Shown here: piece after piece, positions 1-5,299 of the stretch
How the letters are laid out: each line of letters opens with the position of its first letter
Numbering within the stretch: the first letter of the stretch is position 1
The notes under the pieces: model-generated
What the model was told of the DNA's origin: nothing
What the model saw: the letters and a program-made list of their open reading frames with translations, nothing else
The model's database searches: none
Assembly (NCBI GenBank): GCA_014380545.1
Contig: JACMJP010000262.1
Coordinates: forward strand, 1-5,299
Direction: 5' to 3'
DNA: 5,299 nucleotides
Source of the DNA: Chitinophagales bacterium
GTDB lineage: Bacteria > Bacteroidota > Bacteroidia > Chitinophagales > BACL12
Translations under genes and position numbers: made by a program

Positions 1-603
1 ATTTTCTATTAATTCATTAGCAACATTCAAAACATGTGCGTTTATTTTATCAGCATCAACTACTTCATTTATTAAACCAAGTTCTTTTGCATTTGCTGCA
101 TCAACTAATTTACCTGTCAATAATAATTCCTTTGCATTGCGCTCATTTATTTTGCGCAGAAGAAAAACCATTACGATGGCAGGTATAAACCCGATCTTCA
201 CTTCTGTATATCCGAATTGTGCCTCAGGAACAGAATAAGAAAAATCACAAACAATTGCCAAACCACAGCCACCTGCAATTGCATGCCCTTCTATTTGTGC
301 AATAACGGGTTTTGATAAAGTGTAAATCTGTTTATATAACTCCATTAAATTTTTTGAATCAGTAATATTCTCTTCATAGGAATTATTTTGCAGCGATTGC
401 AAATAACTTAGATCAGCACCAGCACTAAATACTTTCCCTTCGCCCTTTAGAATAATTACTTTTATTGCATCATCTCTTTCAGCATCCGTAAATGCAGCCT
501 TTAAATCATTTACTAATTGCGCATTAAATGCATTTCTTTTTTCAGGACGATTTAAAGTAATCGTACAATTTTTATTTTCGGTTGAATATTTTACAGTTTC
601 CAA
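1..603 (-). CDS. Enoyl-CoA hydratase/isomerase family protein, 3' end cut off by window edge
   Basis: Crotonase-fold enzyme acting on acyl-CoA thioesters in the cytoplasm. The 201 visible codons cover most of the usual 255-260 residues; the C-terminal helices lie beyond the left edge. Visible landmarks are the N-terminal strand with TLNRPEKRNAFN (residues 16-27), the oxyanion-hole segment FSAGAD (59-64), the second oxyanion glycines in IAGGCGLA (109-116) and FGYTEVKIGFIPA (130-142), where Glu134 matches the second catalytic glutamate of crotonases. The first catalytic glutamate, normally in GGCEL, is Gly114 here. That substitution, with the TEVKIGFIPA context, resembles methylglutaconyl-CoA hydratase (LiuC)-like proteins more than classic crotonases, but the substrate is not proven. 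The start is TTG: an in-frame TAG lies only two codons upstream and the next in-frame ATG is residue 87, inside the fold. No promoter is seen in the 90-base gap to the receptor gene, so co-transcription with it is possible. Confidence 0.9.
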   Translation of the reverse strand, partial: METVKYSTENKNCTITLNRPEKRNAFNAQLVNDLKAAFTDAERDDAIKVIILKGEGKVFSAGADLSYLQSLQNNSYEENITDSKNLMELYKQIYTLSKPVIAQIEGHAIAGGCGLAIVCDFSYSVPEAQFGYTEVKIGFIPAIVMVFLLRKINERNAKELLLTGKLVDAANAKELGLINEVVDADKINAHVLNVANELIEN

Positions 604-620
604 ATTCTAATATTTTGTTT

Positions 621-683
621 CCCGCAGATCTCGCTGATTTTCGCAGAATGTATTTATCAGCGCTTATCAGCGAAATCTGCGGG
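621..683. repeat. Imperfect palindromic, REP-like intergenic repeat
   Basis: The arms at 621-638 (CCCGCAGATCTCGCTGAT) and 666-683 are reverse complements at 17 of 18 positions, with the single mismatch at 630/674. They enclose 27 bases, part of which (642-644 with 660-662) can extend the pairing. The octamer TATCAGCG occurs twice, at 655-662 and 665-672. The element is much more GC-rich than its surroundings and occupies most of the gap between the receptor stop and the hydratase start. From memory, CGCAGAT/CGCTGAT palindromes of this kind recur between genes in many Bacteroidota genomes, so I infer a dispersed repeat. As RNA it would form a strong hairpin ending about 17 bases before the hydratase TTG. 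It lacks the U run of an intrinsic terminator, so mRNA 3'-end protection or attenuation is more likely than simple termination. Confidence 0.75.
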
Positions 684-693
684 AGCTTGCATT

Positions 694-2256
694 TCAAAAA
701 TCTATTTTATAATAAAACAAAGGTAAAAATCCCAATTGATATTCTTCTTTTACCGGACTTACTGTCGGATCTGTAGGATCAGGAGCATAAGTGAAACCCA
801 ATACATTTTTAATTCCAAATACATTTACAAGATCGAGGGCAATTTCATGGGTAACCTTGTTTGTATTAATTCTATATGCCGCCTTTAAATCAAATCTGAA
901 ATAATCTTTTAATTTAATCGTGTTCGTAAGTGAATCAATAAATATTAATTCTTTTGCAAGATTTGTTGATGCAATATCAACCGGAGTTGCAAGATTGCCA
1001 CCGGCATAAGTAATTTTCCCGCCAAACTGTAAAGTGTTTTTATCTTTTATATTTATTTCATATCCAATCAAAGCATTAGACGCAAATGTTCCATTAAAAT
1101 CTGTTTTACGTTCAATACCATCACTGCCTGAATATCTTGAATCATACAATGATCCTGTTATTAAAAAGAAGAATTGATTACTAAAGAATTTTTCGAGCGT
1201 TAATTCCAGTCCATAATTTTTTCCTGTTCCCGTATTTTCAAGTGAACCAGGAAAAAATCTTGAAAAACCACTTCCTTCATTTGCCAGTGAAAATGCTGAA
1301 GGATGAATTTCGACTGGTACATTAAACAAATACTGATAATACGTTTCAATCTTCATTCTGAAATTACTTGTGAAGGATTGATCGTACCCCAACACCGTAT
1401 GAAAACTTCTTATAAAGCCAACCTCTTTATTTATTAAGGCATAACTTCCATCACTTTGCAATTGCTGAAATGTATATTGATAACCGGGTAACATCTGGCT
1501 ATGCAAACCAATTCCCGCACTCAATGATGATCTTTCTGAAAAATTATATTTCATGCCTGCTCTTGGCTCAATTGATTTTGAATTATTATTTATTGTAAAT
1601 ATTTGCCCGTGCAATCCGGCATTAAAAATAAGATCATCCGTTGCTTTATATTTCCACTGAAAATATGCCTGCAAAAAATTTGCATCATCCTTAAAATCAT
1701 ATCTGTTCTCGAATTCATAAGTAAACAAATTCAAATTCGAATCAAGATGATCATAAAAATATTTTTCTACGTTAATTCCTGTTTTAAAACTATGCTGATT
1801 ATTTATTTTATGATTGAGATTATAAATAGCAGAAACTTTTTGATCTCTATAATAATATCCAAGGTTCGAAACGATAGAATCAATTTCAAAAGTTGTATCC
1901 CGATACACTAATTCATGATCAGCATGATTTTCCTGCCAGCTATATGCAAGCGTTGCTTTTCCATAAGTGTCATTATTTATTTGATGTCCGTAGGAAATTC
2001 CGGTAACAGCCATGCTTGTACCGAAATACTGATCCCTGTCGCTGTCTCCATATAATTCAATATCCTCCTTTGAATATTCGCTTACAAGTATCTCAATATT
2101 ACTTATTCCGCCAATGCCGAATAAAGAAACATTTCCTTTCTTCACAGGAAAATTTAATTTAAATCCTCCATCCTGGTAATTAGGAACCGCCTGTGTGCCG
2201 ATGGAAATATTCATAAACTCAAATAATTTTAATGTAGAATATCTGTAGCTGATCAA
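694..2256 (-). CDS. TonB-dependent receptor, C-terminal beta-barrel part (downstream fragment of a frameshifted gene)
   Basis: This 520-codon frame encodes most of the outer-membrane beta-barrel of a TonB-dependent receptor. It consists of many alternating amphipathic segments rich in Tyr, Phe, Asn and Gly, and ends in FYYKIDF with the terminal aromatic residue expected of a barrel substrate for the BAM complex. It has no signal peptide and no plug, so it cannot work as an independent protein. The nominal TTG start (2254-2256) overlaps the TGA of the preceding frame. Reading upstream in the same frame to 2274 adds NKHSSF before LISYRYS, a natural continuation of the receptor sequence, which shows that the two frames were one gene. 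Translational restart at the TTGA overlap is possible, but the product would lack an export signal. The transported substrate is unknown, and no SusD-like gene lies beside it. Confidence 0.88.
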   Translation of the reverse strand: MISYRYSTLKLFEFMNISIGTQAVPNYQDGGFKLNFPVKKGNVSLFGIGGISNIEILVSEYSKEDIELYGDSDRDQYFGTSMAVTGISYGHQINNDTYGKATLAYSWQENHADHELVYRDTTFEIDSIVSNLGYYYRDQKVSAIYNLNHKINNQHSFKTGINVEKYFYDHLDSNLNLFTYEFENRYDFKDDANFLQAYFQWKYKATDDLIFNAGLHGQIFTINNNSKSIEPRAGMKYNFSERSSLSAGIGLHSQMLPGYQYTFQQLQSDGSYALINKEVGFIRSFHTVLGYDQSFTSNFRMKIETYYQYLFNVPVEIHPSAFSLANEGSGFSRFFPGSLENTGTGKNYGLELTLEKFFSNQFFFLITGSLYDSRYSGSDGIERKTDFNGTFASNALIGYEINIKDKNTLQFGGKITYAGGNLATPVDIASTNLAKELIFIDSLTNTIKLKDYFRFDLKAAYRINTNKVTHEIALDLVNVFGIKNVLGFTYAPDPTDPTVSPVKEEYQLGFLPLFYYKIDF

Positions 2257-3080
2257 AAATGAAGAATGTTTATTTTATTAATTGGCCCTTCAGCAAATAA
2301 TTCTGTTCCCAGAAAACCAAGTTGCCCCGTGAATTCAGATGAATTATTATTTCCACTGCGCATAATCAAATCAAAAACCCCTGCAATACTATTTCCATAT
2401 TCGGCAGGAAAGGCCCCGGTGAAGAAATCAGAATTATTTAAATATTTATTATTAATGATGGAGACAGGCCCTCCCGTTGTTCCTGCAATTGCAAAATGAT
2501 TTGGATTCGGAATATCAATTCCTTCAAATCGCCACAACACACCAATAGGTGAATTTCCTCTCACAACAATATCATTCCTGCTATCATCTGCTCCCTGCAC
2601 TCCTGCAAAATTACTTGCCATCCTTGCCGGATCTCCTCTACTTCCTGCATAACGATCCGTTTCTTCAACAGAAAAACTGCGCACACTTACAGTTGCCATT
2701 TCATTTAACACTTCCCCTTTTTCATAAGCAATTATTTCAACTGCATTTAATTCTGCTGCACTTTCTTCCAGTTCAGCGTTAATGATAACTTCTTTTGCAG
2801 ACGTTGTGATAATATTTGGAAATGACACTTCTTTATATCCGACGAAAGTAATTTTAATATTTACTCTTCCAACCGGAATATTTTCGATCATATAATTTCC
2901 AACAGGATCTGTTGTCGCACCATTTATAAAAACAGAATCGGCAAACACAGAAATATTCGCACCCGGCAAAGTTGTTTTACTTTCTTTATCCGTAATAGTA
3001 CCCCGGATTGTTTGTGTGATAGTTTGTGCATGAAGAAAAGAAGAAATAAAAAAAAAGATGATATACAGTGTATGTTTCAT
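2253..3080 (-). CDS. TonB-dependent receptor, N-terminal part: signal peptide, carboxypeptidase-D-like domain and plug (upstream fragment)
   Basis: This 275-codon frame starts at ATG 3078-3080 with a Sec signal peptide, probably cleaved after Ala18 (FLHA/QT). Residues about 26-104 (IRGTITD ... LPGANISV ... GNYMIENIPVG ... FVGYKE) form the beta-sandwich carboxypeptidase regulatory-like domain common on Bacteroidota receptors. The plug follows at about 130-242, with VSVRSFSVEET, NDIVVRGNSPIGVLWR, FEGIDIPNPNHF and GAFPAEYGNSIAGVFDL. The first barrel strand begins at FTGQLGFLGTELFAEGPI, then the frame ends in a short out-of-frame tail, NILHF. Joined to the downstream frame it gives a receptor of about 795 residues, normal for this family. 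Such proteins take up a ligand across the outer membrane using TonB/ExbB/ExbD energy; the ligand here cannot be told. As it stands the product is a periplasmic plug without a barrel, so it is either non-functional or the break is a sequencing error. Confidence 0.88.
   Translation of the reverse strand: MKHTLYIIFFFISSFLHAQTITQTIRGTITDKESKTTLPGANISVFADSVFINGATTDPVGNYMIENIPVGRVNIKITFVGYKEVSFPNIITTSAKEVIINAELEESAAELNAVEIIAYEKGEVLNEMATVSVRSFSVEETDRYAGSRGDPARMASNFAGVQGADDSRNDIVVRGNSPIGVLWRFEGIDIPNPNHFAIAGTTGGPVSIINNKYLNNSDFFTGAFPAEYGNSIAGVFDLIMRSGNNNSSEFTGQLGFLGTELFAEGPINKINILHF
2273..2276 (-). other. Frameshift site joining the two receptor reading frames (probable loss of one A)
   Basis: On the minus strand this is AAAA within AATAAAATAAAC. 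Adding one A gives AAT AAA AAT AAA CAT TCT TCA TTT TTG, which reads NKNKHSSFLISYRYS and joins the upstream EGPI segment smoothly to the downstream barrel. The downstream frame has an in-frame TAA at 2275-2277, so the crossing point must lie in this run or just 3' of it. The site is not a canonical slippery heptamer, which favours a true indel or a homopolymer error over programmed frameshifting. Confidence 0.8.
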
Positions 3081-3096
3081 TTAAATAATTTATTTC

Positions 3097-3120
3097 CAAA
3101 AATACGAAACAGACCATCCT
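3097..3120 (-). promoter_or_regulatory. Candidate Bacteroidota-type promoter of the TonB receptor gene
   Basis: TATTTTTG at 3097-3104 on the minus strand matches the TAnnTTTG -7 consensus. It lies 16 bases before the ATG, implying a short leader. The -33 element is weak: no clean TTTG lies at the right distance. The T-rich, AT-rich DNA upstream is consistent with a promoter but not specific. It sits downstream of the lipoprotein terminator, where an independent start of transcription would be expected. Confidence 0.4.
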
Positions 3121-3174
3121 AACTAAAAATGGATTATGGCATATTCATAATTTATTGTTATTGAATTCTGCAAA

Positions 3175-3200
3175 TGAAAAAGCGGGCATACACCCGCTTT
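3175..3200 (-). terminator. Intrinsic terminator of the methionine-rich lipoprotein gene
   Basis: On the minus strand AAAGCGGG (3193-3200) pairs perfectly with CCCGCTTT (3179-3186) around a six-base loop. The stem is followed by further Ts, so its 3' side ends in a run of five T. It lies about 33 bases after the stop codon of the lipoprotein gene and before the receptor promoter. It separates the two genes into different transcription units. Confidence 0.8.
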
Positions 3201-3233
3201 ACCATTATACTAATAATTAAATAGTACTTACTT

Positions 3234-3785
3234 TTAATAAGCTTCCATTGGCATCATGCACACTTTTTTACATTCTTCATTCATGTCAAGTAATGATTTA
3301 TCCCAGGCAGCCATATCATCTTTATATTTTGCCAGCTTTGTATTCCAATCAGCCATTGATTTCATTACATCAGCATCAGCCATTTTTTCTGTTTCAGGGT
3401 TTTTCTTCCAGTCGCTGTATGCTTTTTCATCAGTCGACATCATTTCCGTAGCAGAAGCATAAGTTTTTTTCATCGCATCCATTTCAGCCATTATGTTTTT
3501 GCACTGCATATCCATTTCTTCATGCATCTTCATTTCTTCAGGCTTCATTTTGCTCATATCCATGCTTGCGTCCATGGGCATAGATTCTTTCATCATTTTG
3601 TCCATATCTGCCATAGTGGTGTTCATTTTATCACCCCATGTTTTCATGGATTCGCCTGTCGCTTTCCAATCAGCTTCAAATGTTTTCATACTGTTTTTAG
3701 TTTCTTCGCTCATACCTTTTGTGGCACAGCCCGAAATAAAAATTGAAGCTGTAATGGTGAAGAAGGCAAAGATTGTTAGTCTCAT
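3234..3785 (-). CDS. Methionine-rich lipoprotein of unknown function
   Basis: I do not recognise a named family. The 183-residue product has a lipoprotein signal peptide (MRLTIFAFFTITASIFISGC) with lipobox I-S-G-C and lipidated Cys20, so it is predicted to be anchored to a membrane facing the periplasm or the cell surface. The mature part is hydrophilic, almost wholly helical in character and rich in Met, Lys, Glu and Asp. There are 31 methionines in all, 17 of them within residues 54-105, in MxM, MxxM and MM patterns. Cysteines lie at 95, 172 and 176, and the single His at 88. Trp-containing stretches (ADW, SDW, AAW) recur, suggesting degenerate helical repeats. The frame is open further upstream to 3875, but the ATG at 3783-3785 is chosen because it begins the signal peptide and lies 31 bases downstream of the promoter. 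It is flanked by its own promoter and terminator, so it is a single-gene transcription unit. A role in metal (copper) binding or as an oxidation sink is speculation from composition. Confidence 0.85.
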   Translation of the reverse strand: MRLTIFAFFTITASIFISGCATKGMSEETKNSMKTFEADWKATGESMKTWGDKMNTTMADMDKMMKESMPMDASMDMSKMKPEEMKMHEEMDMQCKNIMAEMDAMKKTYASATEMMSTDEKAYSDWKKNPETEKMADADVMKSMADWNTKLAKYKDDMAAWDKSLLDMNEECKKVCMMPMEAY

Positions 3786-3816
3786 TGTAGTTAGTTTAGG
3801 TTTAGAAATATTTTTA

Positions 3817-3848
3817 CAAAGGTAATAAGAGTATAAGCAGATTAACAA
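3817..3848 (-). promoter_or_regulatory. Bacteroidota-type promoter of the methionine-rich lipoprotein gene
   Basis: On the minus strand TTG (3846-3848) and TACCTTTG (3817-3824) are 21 bases apart. They fit the -33 TTG and -7 TAnnTTTG elements read by the Bacteroidota housekeeping sigma factor. The -7 box ends 31 bases before the chosen ATG. A tract of eight A (3864-3871) lies upstream of the -33 element and could act as an UP-like or bent-DNA element. No Shine-Dalgarno sequence precedes the ATG; the leader is A-rich, as usual in this phylum. Confidence 0.7.
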
Positions 3849-3906
3849 GGTAATTATACAAGATTTTTTTTGCACTTTATATGCACATTTTAAGATTTAA
3901 CTTCAG

Positions 3907-3929
3907 TAAGAAGGCGATTTAAATGCCTT
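3907..3929 (-). terminator. Weak candidate terminator after valS
   Basis: On the minus strand AAGGC and GCCTT (3925-3929 and 3911-3915) can pair around a nine-base AT-rich loop, followed by CTT and only a short T stretch. It overlaps the last base of the valS stop codon. The stem is short and the U run poor, so this is only a possible 3' end for valS. Confidence 0.3.
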
Positions 3930-5299
3930 TAATTCAAAATCATTAAGCTTTCCTGTAAAAATTTTATTTTCTCCTCGGCATCTGCCTTTTTCTTCTTTTC
4001 CATAGCAATAACTTTAGATGGTGCGCCGCTTACAAATTTTTCATCGTTAAGTTTCTTTTCAACACTTAACAAAAATCCTTTTTGATATGCTATCTCTTCT
4101 GTTAACTTTTTCCTTTCCTGCTCCACATCCATTGTTTTATTTATAACAAGGTAATATTTCGTATTGTGTGATATGAACGTTACTGAATTTTTCACCTCCT
4201 GCTTTGTAATATCAAACGCACTCAAATTTCCCAGTTTCACAATGAGTGGCTCAAAACTATCATAACTTTCATGTTTTATATGTTCGGCAAATAATTGTAA
4301 TGGTTCTTTGGGGCTGATATTGTTTTTTGCTCTTGCATCTCTAATTTTAGATATCAGTTCTTTAACATGATTACCTGCAAACAAATGCGTATTTTCATAA
4401 TAGGCACCCGTTGGCATTTCAGAAATAATAATATCTTCTTTTCTTTCCTTTAATAAATGATAAATTTCCTCAGTAATAAACGGCATAAAAGGATGCATTA
4501 GTTGCAGTATTTTTCCGAAGAACTCTATTGTTTTTTCATAAGAATATTCGTCTATCGGCTTTCCGAATTCCGGTTTAATAAATTCAAGATACCAGGCGCA
4601 GAAATCATCCCAAATAAAATTATATAAAATCATTAAAGCATCACTGATCCTGAAATTATCAAAATGATCATTTACTTCTTTAATTGTTTCGTTCAGCTTT
4701 GCTTCAAACCAGTTTATTGCAGGGTAATTATTTTTGTTATGCCCGTCAATTACTTCCCATCCTTTAATTAATCGCAGTGCATTCCAAATTTTATTATTAA
4801 AATTTCTCCCCTGCTCCACTAGTTTATCATCATAAATAATATCATTGCCCGCAGGAGAGCATAATAACATACCCATGCGCACAGCATCAGCTCCGTATTG
4901 CGCAATTAAATCCAGCGGATCAGGGGAATTACCGAGAGATTTTGCCATTTTTCTTCTTTGTTTATCTCTTACAATTCCTGTTAAATAAACATCACGGAAT
5001 GGTTTATCACTTTTATATTCATAGCCTGCAATGATCATTCTTGCAACCCAGAAAAATAAAATTTCAGGAGCAGTAACTAATGTATTTGTGGGATAAAAAT
5101 ATTTTATATCTTTCTCATTTGTGAAACCATTGAATGTACTTATGGGCCACAACCAACTGCTTGCCCATGTATCCAGCACATCAGGGTCCTGATAAATATT
5201 TTTGTTAGCTAATTGTTTTTGTGCAAATAGAATTTCTGCTTCTTCTTTTGTTTTTGCCACAACAAATTCACCGTTTGCATTGTACCATGCAGGAATGCG
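3929..5299 (-). CDS. valS: Valyl-tRNA synthetase, C-terminal half (5' end beyond window edge)
   Basis: Class I aminoacyl-tRNA synthetase that charges tRNA-Val in the cytoplasm. The 456 visible codons begin inside the protein at RIPAWYN, so about half of the usual 870-880 residues is missing; a GTG at 5258-5260 is an internal valine, not the start. In order come the catalytic-domain segments DVLDTWASSWLWPIS (visible residues 40-54) and ILFFWVARMIIAGYEY, then the signature loop RKMAKSLGNSPDPLDLI (about 116-132), where the usual KMSKS reads KMAKS. GADAVRMGMLLCSPAGNDI follows, then the helical anticodon-binding domain with NFNNKIWNALRLIKGW and LMHPFMPFITEEIYHLL. The C-terminal arm is a coiled coil (MDVEQERKKLTEEI ... 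EKKLNDEKFVSGAPSKVIAMEKKKKADAEEKI) typical of ValRS and contacting tRNA. It ends in TAA at 3929-3931. Identity is secure; the substitution in the loop is the one odd point. Confidence 0.97.
   Translation of the reverse strand, partial: RIPAWYNANGEFVVAKTKEEAEILFAQKQLANKNIYQDPDVLDTWASSWLWPISTFNGFTNEKDIKYFYPTNTLVTAPEILFFWVARMIIAGYEYKSDKPFRDVYLTGIVRDKQRRKMAKSLGNSPDPLDLIAQYGADAVRMGMLLCSPAGNDIIYDDKLVEQGRNFNNKIWNALRLIKGWEVIDGHNKNNYPAINWFEAKLNETIKEVNDHFDNFRISDALMILYNFIWDDFCAWYLEFIKPEFGKPIDEYSYEKTIEFFGKILQLMHPFMPFITEEIYHLLKERKEDIIISEMPTGAYYENTHLFAGNHVKELISKIRDARAKNNISPKEPLQLFAEHIKHESYDSFEPLIVKLGNLSAFDITKQEVKNSVTFISHNTKYYLVINKTMDVEQERKKLTEEIAYQKGFLLSVEKKLNDEKFVSGAPSKVIAMEKKKKADAEEKIKFLQESLMILN

Noticed and set aside
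621..683. Reading the palindrome as a CRISPR repeat or an intrinsic terminator
   Set aside because: There is only one element, with no regularly spaced copies, and no T run follows it on either strand.
582..776. Plus-strand 64-codon frame across the palindrome
   Set aside because: It spans the repeat and the ends of two minus-strand genes, and its product resembles nothing known. It is a chance frame created by the palindrome.
1603..1911. Plus-strand open frame inside the receptor barrel
   Set aside because: It lies antisense to clear barrel coding sequence, has low-complexity Ile/Lys/Phe composition from AT-rich DNA and resembles no protein family.
2253..2280. Programmed -1 ribosomal frameshift in the receptor gene
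   Set aside because: The A run is only four bases and is flanked by T, so slipping the AAA codon back by one would pair it with TAA. No canonical X XXY YYZ heptamer is present and I saw no obvious downstream pseudoknot. A one-base indel explains the break more simply.
3493..3825. Plus-strand frames opposite the lipoprotein, including a His/Phe-rich one at 3522-3746
   Set aside because: They are antisense shadows of the Met-rich gene: CAT, the complement of ATG, reads as His in one frame. No promoter or family resemblance was seen.
3786..3875. Longer lipoprotein start at 3875 (30 extra residues)
   Set aside because: It would place the start upstream of a good TAnnTTTG promoter and put extra sequence ahead of a well-formed lipoprotein signal peptide.

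Overview
This AT-rich window looks like ordinary chromosomal DNA from a member of the Bacteroidota. Three things point there: a TonB-dependent receptor with an N-terminal carboxypeptidase-D-like domain, promoters of the TAnnTTTG type with no Shine-Dalgarno sequences, and a valyl-tRNA synthetase with Bacteroidota-type sequence. A genus cannot be named from the sequence alone.

All genes lie on the minus strand, so transcription runs from right to left. From right to left they are: (1) the C-terminal half of valyl-tRNA synthetase (valS, 3929 to the right edge, 5' end missing); (2) a 183-residue, extremely methionine-rich lipoprotein (3234-3785) with its own well-formed promoter and a strong terminator hairpin at about 3175-3200; (3) a TonB-dependent outer-membrane receptor of roughly 795 residues, broken into two overlapping reading frames (2253-3080 and 694-2256) by an apparent one-base deletion in an A run at 2273-2276; (4) an enoyl-CoA hydratase/isomerase family protein (603 to the left edge, 3' end missing) with a forced TTG start.

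The gap between the receptor and the hydratase is almost filled by an imperfect palindrome at 621-683. It looks like one copy of a dispersed REP-like element.

The genes do not form an obvious pathway. valS is housekeeping, the hydratase probably acts in acyl-CoA or branched-chain amino acid catabolism, and the receptor imports an unknown substrate with no SusD-type partner visible. I do not see a clear new multi-gene system. The most notable items are the methionine-rich lipoprotein, the frameshifted receptor, the palindromic repeat placed just before a TTG start, and a KMAKS variant of the class I synthetase signature loop.
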